Shown here piece by piece: positions 1 through 7,242 of a DNA stretch of 7,486 nt. This stretch comes from Flavobacteriaceae bacterium. Lineage in GTDB: Bacteria > Bacteroidota > Bacteroidia > Flavobacteriales > Flavobacteriaceae. The position numbers and the translations under genes were made by a program. Each line of letters begins with the position of its first letter. Positions within the stretch are counted from its first letter, which is position 1. Where the stretch lies: assembly GCA_947472705.1 (NCBI GenBank), contig CANJDA010000107.1:1-7486 (forward strand). Reading direction: 5' to 3'. The notes beneath the pieces were generated by a model. It searched no databases and was not told the DNA's origin. It saw only the letters and a list, made by a program, of their open reading frames with translations.

Positions 1-1
1 A

Positions 2-364
2 ATAACGCTGCTGCTTTTTACTTTACTACTTATTTCTTGCAACGATCACGAGCGCAACTGCAAAGATTTCAGAACTGGAAAGTTTGCCTTCACCAAAGTG
101 ATTGATGGTAAAAAACAAACCTCAACAACTCTACGTACCGAAAGTTTACAAATAGAAACCTATAACGGAAAAACCGACACCGCCACTGTTCGCTGGGTAA
201 ACGATTGCGAATTTGTATTGCAAAAGTTGCATCCCAAAACAATGAACGAACGCAAAGCAATTAGCATCACGATTTTGGCAACCAATAAAAAGGGCTATAC
301 CTTTGAGTATTCCTATGTGGGCGATGACAAAAAACAACGCGGCAGTGTAACAAAACTAGACTAA
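2..364 (+). CDS. Small putative lipoprotein, 5' end cut off by window edge
   Basis: The reading frame is open from base 2 to the TAA at 362-364 and gives 120 visible residues; the start codon lies left of the window. A GTG at 98 is an internal valine, not the start, because the same frame upstream encodes a hydrophobic stretch (visible residues 1-12, ITLLLFTLLLIS) followed by Cys13. L-I-S-C fits a signal peptidase II lipobox, so the mature protein should be a lipid-anchored envelope protein of roughly 108 residues. Two more cysteines (Cys20 and Cys69, the latter in a WVNDCEF segment) could form a disulfide. The rest is polar and beta-rich in look, with the pattern YTFEY near the end. I recognise the type as a small flavobacterial lipoprotein of unknown function; from memory, relatives are sometimes labelled 'DNA topoisomerase IV', which this protein cannot be because it has no ATPase, TOPRIM or catalytic-tyrosine region. 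It lies 33 bases upstream of the TerC gene on the same strand, so the two may share a transcript. Confidence 0.85.
   Translation: MTLLLFTLLLISCNDHERNCKDFRTGKFAFTKVIDGKKQTSTTLRTESLQIETYNGKTDTATVRWVNDCEFVLQKLHPKTMNERKAISITILATNKKGYTFEYSYVGDDKKQRGSVTKLD
274..305 (+). promoter_or_regulatory. Candidate Bacteroidota-type promoter for the TerC gene
   Basis: TTTG at 274-277 is followed after 20 bases by TACCTTTG at 298-305, which matches the Bacteroidota primary-sigma consensus (TTTG near -33, TAnnTTTG near -7) at every fixed position. It would start transcription near 311, giving the TerC mRNA a leader of about 85 bases. It sits inside the lipoprotein coding region, where these bases also encode conserved-looking residues (TyrThrPheGlu), so the match could be accidental. 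No comparable match lies in the 33-base gap before TerC. Confidence 0.35.
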
Positions 365-397
365 GCACGTTTAACAGCAAAACAATATTTTAGACAA

Positions 398-1255
398 ATG
401 GAAATTTTATTTACGCCTAATGCCTTGATGGCAGTGATTACATTAACCTTTTTAGAAATCATCCTTGGAATAGACAATATTGTGTTTCTTTCTATCGTTT
501 CTGGAAAACTGCGAGCAGAAGACCAGCCCAAAGCTAGACGTATAGGGTTGTTATTGGCGATGGCTTTCCGTATTATTTTGTTATTCGGAATTACGTGGGT
601 GTTGAGTTTGCAGGATACTATTTTAGCTATCGATTGGGGCTTTTTTGAAGCGCATATCACGGGACAAAGCTTGATTATCTTTGGTGGAGGCTTATTCTTG
701 TTATACAAATCGGTTACTGAAATTCATCATAAATTGGAAGGCGAAGAAGAAAGCGAAAAAGGTAAAGCTAGTAATAAACTATCGGCTGCCATTCTCCAAA
801 TTGCTTTATTAAATATCGTTTTTTCATTTGATAGTATTTTAACTGCCGTTGGATTAGTGAGCATGAAAGTGCCAGCCGAAGGTGGTGTTGGTTATGAAGG
901 TGCTTTAATTATTATGATATTGGCTGTGGTGATTTCTATCATCATCATGATGATTTTTGCTGGACCTGTTTCTAGATTCGTTAACGAACATCCAACTATA
1001 CAAATCCTTGGTTTATCATTCTTAATCTTAATTGGCGTGATGCTGATAGCCGAAGGATCGCATTTGGCGCATTTCCGTTTTGGCGATGATGTAGAAGTGG
1101 GTACGATTCCAAAAGGGTATTTGTACTTCTCAATCTTCTTCTCTTTATTTGTGGAATTCTTAAACTTAAGAATGAAGAAAAGCAAAAATGCGGTCAAACT
1201 TCACAACAGTGAAATTGCTGATAAGAAACTTAAAGATTCTGACGTTACAAACTAA
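398..1255 (+). CDS. TerC family integral membrane protein
   Basis: The 285-residue product is a polytopic inner-membrane protein of the TerC family (relatives: E. coli Alx, B. subtilis YceF/YkoY), whose studied members export Mn2+ or help metalate secreted enzymes; some other relatives sit in tellurite-resistance clusters. About seven membrane segments are visible (near residues 8-30, 48-70, 84-103, 127-149, 168-190, 200-218, 239-255). The family's two related half-motifs are present: Glu20 with GIDN at 24-27 in the first helix, and FSFDS at 142-146 (Asp145) in the fourth; these buried acidic residues are the likely metal-handling sites. A charged loop (about 104-128) separates the halves and a polar tail follows residue 256. 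The ATG at 398 begins the standard MEILFTPNAL-type N-terminus; no Shine-Dalgarno sequence precedes it, as is usual in Bacteroidota. It may be read with the lipoprotein gene or from the candidate internal promoter. The substrate here is not shown by the sequence. Confidence 0.93.
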   Translation: MEILFTPNALMAVITLTFLEIILGIDNIVFLSIVSGKLRAEDQPKARRIGLLLAMAFRIILLFGITWVLSLQDTILAIDWGFFEAHITGQSLIIFGGGLFLLYKSVTEIHHKLEGEEESEKGKASNKLSAAILQIALLNIVFSFDSILTAVGLVSMKVPAEGGVGYEGALIIMILAVVISIIIMMIFAGPVSRFVNEHPTIQILGLSFLILIGVMLIAEGSHLAHFRFGDDVEVGTIPKGYLYFSIFFSLFVEFLNLRMKKSKNAVKLHNSEIADKKLKDSDVTN

Positions 1256-1256
1256 T

Positions 1257-1287
1257 AAAAAACTCCCAATTACTTGGGAGTTTTTTT
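1257..1287. terminator. Bidirectional intrinsic terminator between TerC gene and parC
   Basis: AACTCCCAA (1261-1269), loop TTAC, TTGGGAGTT (1274-1282) form a perfect 9-bp stem. It is flanked by an A run on the left (1257-1262) and a T run on the right (1281-1287), so it works as a hairpin plus U-tract on both strands. It starts 1-5 bases after the TerC stop and 3 bases after the parC stop; the parC TAA itself (complement of 1286-1288) overlaps the T run. It thus ends both converging transcripts. Confidence 0.92.
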
Positions 1288-4009
1288 ATTCTAATGACAA
1301 AGTAATCTGTCCGTCATCACCAGTTTCGGTTTGAATGTCATCAGAGACATTGTCTTCTTCGGTCACTTCCATTTCTTCAGCAGGCTCGGGTTCGGGCTCT
1401 TCGTATGGCAATGGATCTAGTAAATTCACTTGTTTCAGTTTGTCTGTCGTCAATTGATTGCCAATGGCTTTGATTCCTTTTACCGTAATGAACTGTTCTA
1501 AATCAACCGTAATGGTATCTTTTTGAACGCCTTTTACTTTGGCAAAAACTACTTCTGCCATAGGACGCCAATCGGTAGACACAATTTCTAATTGCGACTT
1601 TTCATATTCGGTGATAAAGAGTTCTTCTTTATTTTCGTTCTCTACCAAGAAACGTTTCACAAAGTAACGGTCTTTTTCTCCATCGTAATAAATTGCCGAA
1701 ATAGGTTTGTTAGGATTCCATTTTTCCAATACTATCATGCCCTCTTCAAAGTGCGTAGTCAGCTCTGGAATAATGGTTTTCAATTTTCCGTTTTGGTTAA
1801 TGATTAACAAGCGGTCATTCGGGCGGAATTCTCCCAGTAACTCCCCTCTTCCATCCACATTCAAGCGTTGTACCGTATCATCAAACCATACTTTACGCGG
1901 ACGTAAAGTCGAGATGCCTTTTTCTTTGAGTTCTATTTTCTTGATTGGATATTTTGTAACCGTGTTTCCTCTAGAAGCTCTTCCTTTTATCGCAATATCG
2001 GAAAAGTCTACATCCCATTTTAGTTTTTTAACGCTACCTACTTGACGCAATAAAATTGTAACAGTTTCTGCCTCTCCATTTGGATTTGCTGAGAAATACA
2101 AAATTTGCGAACCAGCTTTTTCTTGAGTCAAATCATAAAACTTATCACGGGTAATTCCAGACACATTAAATCTTTTGATAAAGGCGGAACCATTTTTACC
2201 ATCTCGGTAAATCATATTATAAATGGTACGCTTGTCATTTTTATCAAATACCGCAATGTGAATGATATCTTTGCCTACAAACTTCTTGTCATCTACTTTA
2301 GAAATCATCATTTTTCCATCCCGTAAAAAAACAATCACATCGTCTATATCCGAACAATCGGCTACGTATTCGTCTTTCTTCAATCCAGTTCCAAAGAATC
2401 CTTCTTCTTTGTTAACATAAAGTTTCGTGTTTCTCAGCGCCACTTTAGTAGCTTCAATATTATCAAAACTACGAAGTTCTGTTTGACGCTCGCGGCCTTT
2501 GCCATATTTGTCTTTCAGCTTTTGGAAGAAATCAATAGTGTAATCAATAATATGATCTAAATGATGTTTTACTTGTTCCATCTCGGCTTCCAACTTGGAA
2601 ATAGCATCATCCGCCTTATCCGAGTCAAAACGTGTGATACGAATCATTGGGATTTGCGTTAGTTTTTGCAAATCGTCATCATTGATTTCGCGAACGAATG
2701 ATTTAACAAAAGGCTTAAATTGGTCATACATATAAACATACAAAGTCTCTCTGTCGGAGTACAACTTAAAGTCGATGTACATTTCTTCTCTAATGAAGAT
2801 TTTCTCTAAGGTGGCGAAATGCCATTTGTTTTCTAATTCGTCTAACTGTATCTCCAATTCACGTTTAAGCAAATCAACGGTGCGATGTGTAGAAATGCGC
2901 AACATATCCGAAACTCCAATGAATCTCGGTTTATGGTTTTCAATCACACAGCCCAAAGGTGCTACCGAAGTTTCGCAAGCGGTGAACGCATATAAAGCGT
3001 CAATAGTTTTATCAGGAGACACCCCTGGTGGAAGATGGATAAGAATCTCAACTTCAGCGGCGGTGTTGTCTTCAATCTTTTTGACTTTGATTTTTCCTTT
3101 TTCATTCGCTTTCAAAATACTGTCAATCAAGGTTGAAGTATTAGTAGAAAACGGAATTTGAGTAATGACTAAAGTTTGTTTGTCTAACTGACTTATTTTG
3201 GCACGAACGCGAACGCGCCCACCACGCATACCGTCATTATAATTGGACACATCGGCAATACCAGCCGTTGGGAAATCGGGAAATAAAGTAAACGGTTTAT
3301 TTTTTAAAACTTTTATTGAACAATCTATCAGTTCGTTAAAGTTGTGTGGTAAAATTTTAGTTGAAAGCCCAACAGCAATTCCTTCGGCTCCTTGGGCTAA
3401 CAGCAACGGGAACTTTACTGGAAGATTAATAGGTTCTGCACGACGACCATCATAGGACATTCCCCATTCGGTAATCTTAGGCGAATACAAGACATCGTGA
3501 CCAAACTTAGAAATACGCGCCTCAATATAACGGGAAGCTGCAGCACTATCCCCAGTGAGGATGTTTCCCCAGTTCCCTTGCATATCGATAATCAAATCTT
3601 TTTGACCAATCTGCACCATGGCATCACCAATACTCGCATCACCGTGAGGATGATATTGCATCGTATGTCCAACGATGTTTGCCACCTTATTGTAACGCCC
3701 ATCATCAAGCTCTTTCATGGAATGCATGATACGACGTTGCACTGGTTTAAATCCGTCTTCAATAGCAGGTACGGCACGTTCTAAGATTACATATGAGGCG
3801 TAATCCAGGAACCAATCCTTATACATACCCGTTACTTTTGTAATAGTATCTTCAGGATTTTCATCGTTTTCATAGAAATGGCTACCGGTTGAAGGGCGTA
3901 TGACATCGTCAAAACCTTCATCTGTAGCTTCATCACCAGTTGACTCGTTTAACGCGTCGTTGTTTTCGTCTTCGTTAGGGATGATATCGTCTTCTTCTTC
4001 GTTGTTCAT
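1286..4009 (-). CDS. parC: DNA topoisomerase IV subunit A
   Basis: The 907-residue product is the DNA breakage-reunion subunit of topoisomerase IV (C2E2 with ParE), which decatenates replicated chromosomes. The GyrA/ParC core spans about residues 55-510: the helix-turn-helix segment with HPHGD at 120-124, the catalytic tyrosine Tyr161 preceded by Arg160 (SAAASRY), the PDFPTAG segment at 244-250, and a coiled-coil region around 380-500. From about 530 to 865 follows a beta-pinwheel C-terminal domain. A canonical GyrA box (QRRGGKG) is absent; only a GRASRG turn (676-681) resembles a blade motif, which supports ParC over GyrA. Next to a parE-type gene, the assignment is firm. Odd points: Ala125 stands where E. 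coli ParC has Ser80, though the acidic partner (Asp129) is kept; both ends carry acidic, probably disordered extensions (about 1-54 and 868-907). The ATG start lies 26 bases after the parE stop, without a Shine-Dalgarno sequence, so it is probably cotranscribed with parE. Confidence 0.96.
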   Translation of the reverse strand: MNNEEEDDIIPNEDENNDALNESTGDEATDEGFDDVIRPSTGSHFYENDENPEDTITKVTGMYKDWFLDYASYVILERAVPAIEDGFKPVQRRIMHSMKELDDGRYNKVANIVGHTMQYHPHGDASIGDAMVQIGQKDLIIDMQGNWGNILTGDSAAASRYIEARISKFGHDVLYSPKITEWGMSYDGRRAEPINLPVKFPLLLAQGAEGIAVGLSTKILPHNFNELIDCSIKVLKNKPFTLFPDFPTAGIADVSNYNDGMRGGRVRVRAKISQLDKQTLVITQIPFSTNTSTLIDSILKANEKGKIKVKKIEDNTAAEVEILIHLPPGVSPDKTIDALYAFTACETSVAPLGCVIENHKPRFIGVSDMLRISTHRTVDLLKRELEIQLDELENKWHFATLEKIFIREEMYIDFKLYSDRETLYVYMYDQFKPFVKSFVREINDDDLQKLTQIPMIRITRFDSDKADDAISKLEAEMEQVKHHLDHIIDYTIDFFQKLKDKYGKGRERQTELRSFDNIEATKVALRNTKLYVNKEEGFFGTGLKKDEYVADCSDIDDVIVFLRDGKMMISKVDDKKFVGKDIIHIAVFDKNDKRTIYNMIYRDGKNGSAFIKRFNVSGITRDKFYDLTQEKAGSQILYFSANPNGEAETVTILLRQVGSVKKLKWDVDFSDIAIKGRASRGNTVTKYPIKKIELKEKGISTLRPRKVWFDDTVQRLNVDGRGELLGEFRPNDRLLIINQNGKLKTIIPELTTHFEEGMIVLEKWNPNKPISAIYYDGEKDRYFVKRFLVENENKEELFITEYEKSQLEIVSTDWRPMAEVVFAKVKGVQKDTITVDLEQFITVKGIKAIGNQLTTDKLKQVNLLDPLPYEEPEPEPAEEMEVTEEDNVSDDIQTETGDDGQITLSLE

Positions 4010-4035
4010 TTATACTGACTATTTCAGAATCTATT

Positions 4036-5889
4036 TTAATTTTTATCCACTACATCCAATTCCACTTTCAAGTTATTGATAATGAAATCCTGACGGTCTG
4101 GTGTGTTTTTACCCATATAAAACTCCAATAGTGTTTCAATGGAAGTAGCTTTATCTAACATTACTGGATCTAAGCGAATGTCTTGTCCTATGAAATGCTT
4201 AAACTCATCAGGAGAGATTTCTCCCAATCCTTTGAATCGAGTGATTTCGGGTTTGGGTTTTAGTTTTTCGATGGCGTTTACTCGCTCTTCATCGCTATAG
4301 CAATAGATGGTTTCTTTTTTGTTTCGCACCCGGAATAAGGGCGTCTGCAAAATATATAAATGTCCGTCCTTAATCAGCTCGGGAAAGAATTGCAGGAAGA
4401 AAGTAATCAACAACAAGCGAATGTGCATCCCATCAACATCGGCATCGGTAGCGATTACTATGTTATTATAGCGCAAGTCTCCCATGTCTTCTTCGATATC
4501 CAAAGCGGCTTGCAACAAGTTGAACTCTTCATTTTCATACACAATCTTTTTGGTCATGCCATAGGAATTCAAAGGCTTTCCACGCAAACTAAATACCGCT
4601 TGAGTATTCACATCGCGCGATTTGGTAATCGAACCCGAAGCCGAATCTCCCTCGGTAATAAACAAAGTGCTTTCTAAACTTCTTGGGTTTTTGGCATCAG
4701 TTAAATGCACACGGCAATCACGTAGTTTTTTATTGTGAAGACTCGCTTTCTTAGCACGGTCTTTGGCTAATTTCCGAATACCTGACAACTCTTTACGTTC
4801 ACGTTCCGCTTGAAGAATCTTGCGCAATAATTGGTCAGCAACTTCAGGGTTTTTATGTAAAAAGTTATCGAGTTTGGTTTTGATAAAATCATTTACGAAG
4901 GTTCTCACTGAAGGGCCTTTAGGACCAATTTCTGTAGAACCTAATTTGGTTTTTGTTTGACTTTCGAAAACGGGTTCTTCGACTTTTACTGCAACAGCAG
5001 ATACTATTGACTTACGAATATCGGAAGCTTCAAAAGGTTTGTTGTAAAACTCTTTGATGGTTTTTACAATCGCTTCTCGAAAAGCCCCTAAGTGTGTTCC
5101 TCCTTGTGTGGTATTTTGACCATTTACAAACGAATGGTATTCTTCTGAATACTGCGATTTGCTATGGGTTAATGCAATTTCAATATCATCACCTTCAAGA
5201 TGAATAACTGGATATTGCATATCATCTTCCGAAATCGTTTCTTCGAGTAAATCTTTTAATCCAAATTCAGAAATGTATTTTTCACCATTGTAATATATCG
5301 TTAAACCACGGTTTAAGTAACAATAGTTTTTGAGCATCTTAATGATGTACTCGTTTCGGTATTTGTAATTTTTGAAAATGGTTTCATCGGCTACGAAAGA
5401 AACTTTGGTTCCTCTTCGTTTGGTCGATTCGGCAATATCTTCTTCAATCGTTAAGTTACCGGCTGAGAATTCGGCTGCTTTTTGTTGGTTATCACGAACC
5501 GATTCCACACGGAAATAATTGGAAAGCGCATTTACTGCTTTGGTACCCACACCATTCAAACCGACTGATTTCTTAAAGGCTTTAGAATCGTATTTTCCAC
5601 CCGTATTCATTTTGGAAACTACATCTACAACTTTTCCTAACGGAATACCACGACCATAATCACGAACGGTAACCATTTTATCTTTGATGGTAACTTCAAT
5701 TACTTTGCCAGCACCCATAACAAATTCGTCGATACAGTTGTCTATGGTTTCTTTCAGCAGAATGTAAATTCCATCATCGGGAGAAGAACCATCTCCCAAT
5801 TTCCCAATGTACATTCCGGGACGCATACGAATGTGCTCTTTCCAATCGAGGGAGCGAATATTATCTTCGGTATATTGATTTTGTTCCAC
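4036..5889 (-). CDS. parE: DNA topoisomerase IV subunit B
   Basis: The 617-residue product is the ATPase subunit of topoisomerase IV. The N-terminal GHKL ATPase domain shows ETIDN with the likely catalytic Glu47, DYGRGIP (77-83), GGKY (97-100) and the ATP-lid motif GLNGVG (110-115). The transducer domain carries QTK (311-313), whose Lys contacts the ATP gamma-phosphate in relatives. The TOPRIM domain has EGDSASG (413-419, metal ligand Glu413) and DADVDG (482-487). The length, without the large TOPRIM insertion of many GyrB proteins, and the adjacent parC support ParE over GyrB. The start is a GTG (complement of 5887-5889): upstream the frame has no ATG before a stop near 5944-5946, and the next ATG is codon 22, inside the conserved N-terminal arm (EHIRMRPGMYIG), so it would remove conserved residues. 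No Shine-Dalgarno sequence is seen. It is the first gene of a parE-parC pair; a candidate promoter lies about 100 bases upstream. Confidence 0.96.
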   Translation of the reverse strand: MEQNQYTEDNIRSLDWKEHIRMRPGMYIGKLGDGSSPDDGIYILLKETIDNCIDEFVMGAGKVIEVTIKDKMVTVRDYGRGIPLGKVVDVVSKMNTGGKYDSKAFKKSVGLNGVGTKAVNALSNYFRVESVRDNQQKAAEFSAGNLTIEEDIAESTKRRGTKVSFVADETIFKNYKYRNEYIIKMLKNYCYLNRGLTIYYNGEKYISEFGLKDLLEETISEDDMQYPVIHLEGDDIEIALTHSKSQYSEEYHSFVNGQNTTQGGTHLGAFREAIVKTIKEFYNKPFEASDIRKSIVSAVAVKVEEPVFESQTKTKLGSTEIGPKGPSVRTFVNDFIKTKLDNFLHKNPEVADQLLRKILQAERERKELSGIRKLAKDRAKKASLHNKKLRDCRVHLTDAKNPRSLESTLFITEGDSASGSITKSRDVNTQAVFSLRGKPLNSYGMTKKIVYENEEFNLLQAALDIEEDMGDLRYNNIVIATDADVDGMHIRLLLITFFLQFFPELIKDGHLYILQTPLFRVRNKKETIYCYSDEERVNAIEKLKPKPEITRFKGLGEISPDEFKHFIGQDIRLDPVMLDKATSIETLLEFYMGKNTPDRQDFIINNLKVELDVVDKN

Positions 5890-5984
5890 TATAATAAAAC
5901 TATAGGTTTTAATTGTATTGTACTTGACCTTTACTTCTTGGTCTTAGGTGTGCTAATATAGTGGAAATACAAGGATTTTTGAAA

Positions 5985-5996
5985 TGATAATTATCA
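5985..5996. promoter_or_regulatory. 12-bp palindrome TGATAATTATCA at the candidate parE promoter
   Basis: TGATAATTATCA is a perfect 12-base palindrome. It overlaps the last two bases of the candidate -7 element and covers the predicted transcription start, where a repressor site would be expected. It has a passing likeness to half of a Fur box (GATAAT units) but lacks the full 19-base pattern. A self-complementary AT-rich 12-mer can also occur by chance, so its role as an operator is inference. Confidence 0.25.
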
Positions 5997-6022
5997 AAGT
6001 TATTAAGAATGATATTGACAAA
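5995..6022 (-). promoter_or_regulatory. Candidate parE-parC promoter
   Basis: Reading leftward, TTTG (complement of 6019-6022) is followed after 16 bases by TAACTTTG (complement of 5995-6002), a full match to the Bacteroidota -7 consensus TAnnTTTG. The spacer is a little shorter than the usual 17-21 or so bases. It would start transcription near 5988 and give parE a leader of about 100 bases. A weaker alternative, TATATTAG (complement of 5953-5960) with TTTC 20 bases upstream, lies closer to the gene. Neither is proven. Confidence 0.35.
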
Positions 6023-6054
6023 AAAATAGAGCAAAAAAGAAAGATATATTCCAT

Positions 6055-6082
6055 AAAAAAACCGCTAAATATTTTAACGGTT
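6055..6082 (-). terminator. Intrinsic terminator downstream of ychF
   Basis: On the minus strand, AACCG (complement of 6078-6082) pairs with CGGTT (complement of 6060-6064). Across one A-C mismatch the stem continues with a four-pair AT section and a 3-base loop, and is followed by a run of seven T (complement of 6055-6061). It lies 40 bases after the ychF stop and probably separates ychF from parE transcription. Confidence 0.75.
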
Positions 6083-6122
6083 CTATATATTTTCCTTATA
6101 GTTTCTTTCTTCTTTTTTGGAA

Positions 6123-7217
6123 TTAAACATTAAAACGGAAATGCATTACGTCTCCATCTTTTACAATGTATTCCTTTCCTTCCACTCGCAATTTTCCTGC
6201 TTCTTTTACTTTGGCCTCTGAGCCAAATTGAGAGAAGTCTTCATAGGCAATTACTTCGGCACGAATAAATCCTTTTTCGAAATCAGTATGAATTACACCA
6301 GCCGCTTTAGGAGCAGTATCGCCAATTTTAATTGTCCATGCACGAACTTCTTTAACTCCAGCTGTGAAATAGGTTTGTAATTTTAATAATTTATAAGCTG
6401 CACGTATTAAAACCGCTGAACCAGGCTCAGTCAATCCCATATCTTCAAGAAATACTTGACGTTCTTCATAACTTTCTAGTTCGGTAATATCGGCTTCAGC
6501 ACCTACTGATAAGATAATGACTTCGGAATCTTCGTCTTTTACCAATTCTCGTACTTGGTCAACATATTTATTACCATTAACGGCTGAACTTTCATCTACA
6601 TTACAAACATACAACACAGGCTTAGTAGTAATTAATTGAAAATCTTCCATTAATTCTACTTCATCTTGGTTTTGAGGAAGAACTGTTCTTGCTGATTTTG
6701 CTTGTAATAAAGATTCACGTATTCTATCAAGAAATGCTTTTTCTACTTGTGCTTCTTTATTTCCAGTTTTAGCAGCACGGTTAACTTTTTCCAAACGTTT
6801 TTCAACAGTTTCCAAATCTTTTAACTGCAATTCTATATCAATAGTTTCTTTATCTCGGATTGGGTTTACATTACCATCAACGTGAACGATATTGTCATTA
6901 TCAAAACAACGCAACACGTGTATGATAGCATTACACTCTCTAATATTAGCTAAGAACTGATTTCCTAAACCTTCTCCTTTGCTGGCACCTTTTACCAAAC
7001 CTGCAATATCAACAATATCAACAGTTGCCATTTGCACTCGCTCTGGGTTTACCAATTCCTCCAAACGAACAATTCTAGGATCGGGCACATTGACTACGCC
7101 AATATTAGGTTCAATAGTACAAAACGGAAAGTTAGCACTTTGCGCTTTGGCATTAGATAAACAATTAAATAAAGTTGATTTTCCAACATTGGGTAACCCT
7201 ACAATTCCTGCTTTCAT
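6123..7217 (-). CDS. ychF: Redox-regulated/ribosome-binding P-loop ATPase YchF (Obg family)
   Basis: The 364-residue product has the usual YchF/OLA1 length and begins with the family signature MKAGIVGLPNVGKST. Motifs in order: P-loop GLPNVGKST (7-15), the switch I region PFCTIEPNIG (31-40), DIAG (70-73) with the glycine-rich GASKGEGLGN segment (77-86), a helical hairpin insertion (about 125-180), NVDE (206-209) in place of the NKxD guanine-specificity motif, and a C-terminal TGS domain (about 280-364) ending in GDVMHFRFNV. The altered G4 motif is the reason members of this family prefer ATP to GTP. YchF binds ribosomes and is linked to translation and oxidative-stress control in E. coli. The frame stays open upstream to an ATG at 7359-7361, but the 48 extra residues are hydrophobic and non-conserved, overlap the preceding gene's end and contain the promoter, so 7217 is the start. 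It has its own promoter and terminator and is probably monocistronic. Confidence 0.96.
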   Translation of the reverse strand: MKAGIVGLPNVGKSTLFNCLSNAKAQSANFPFCTIEPNIGVVNVPDPRIVRLEELVNPERVQMATVDIVDIAGLVKGASKGEGLGNQFLANIRECNAIIHVLRCFDNDNIVHVDGNVNPIRDKETIDIELQLKDLETVEKRLEKVNRAAKTGNKEAQVEKAFLDRIRESLLQAKSARTVLPQNQDEVELMEDFQLITTKPVLYVCNVDESSAVNGNKYVDQVRELVKDEDSEVIILSVGAEADITELESYEERQVFLEDMGLTEPGSAVLIRAAYKLLKLQTYFTAGVKEVRAWTIKIGDTAPKAAGVIHTDFEKGFIRAEVIAYEDFSQFGSEAKVKEAGKLRVEGKEYIVKDGDVMHFRFNV

Positions 7218-7242
7218 TGGTATATATATTATAAAAAGTGTG

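Noticed and set aside
98..364. An 88-residue gene starting at the GTG at 98
   Set aside because: The frame continues upstream to the window edge and encodes a signal sequence and lipobox, so 98 is internal.
306..397. A yybP-ykoY manganese riboswitch ahead of TerC
   Set aside because: Such riboswitches precede some terC-family genes, but this stretch is mostly lipoprotein coding sequence plus 33 bases and I see no matching stem structure.
361..1197. Minus-strand open frames opposite the TerC gene
   Set aside because: They are antisense to a well-supported membrane protein; their residue content simply mirrors the hydrophobic codons of TerC.
1592..4677. Several open frames of 70-128 codons on the plus strand inside parC and parE
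   Set aside because: They lie fully antisense to strongly conserved genes, have no recognisable domains and are explained as shadows of the real frames.
1286..5889. Gyrase (gyrA/gyrB) in place of topoisomerase IV
   Set aside because: The A subunit lacks a canonical GyrA box, the B subunit is short, and the two genes are adjacent in parE-parC order; all point to topoisomerase IV.
5890..6122. Short ORF or small RNA gene in the gap between ychF and parE
   Set aside because: Only very short frames occur; the gap is explained by a ychF terminator and a parE promoter/leader, with no stable structure beyond the terminator hairpin.
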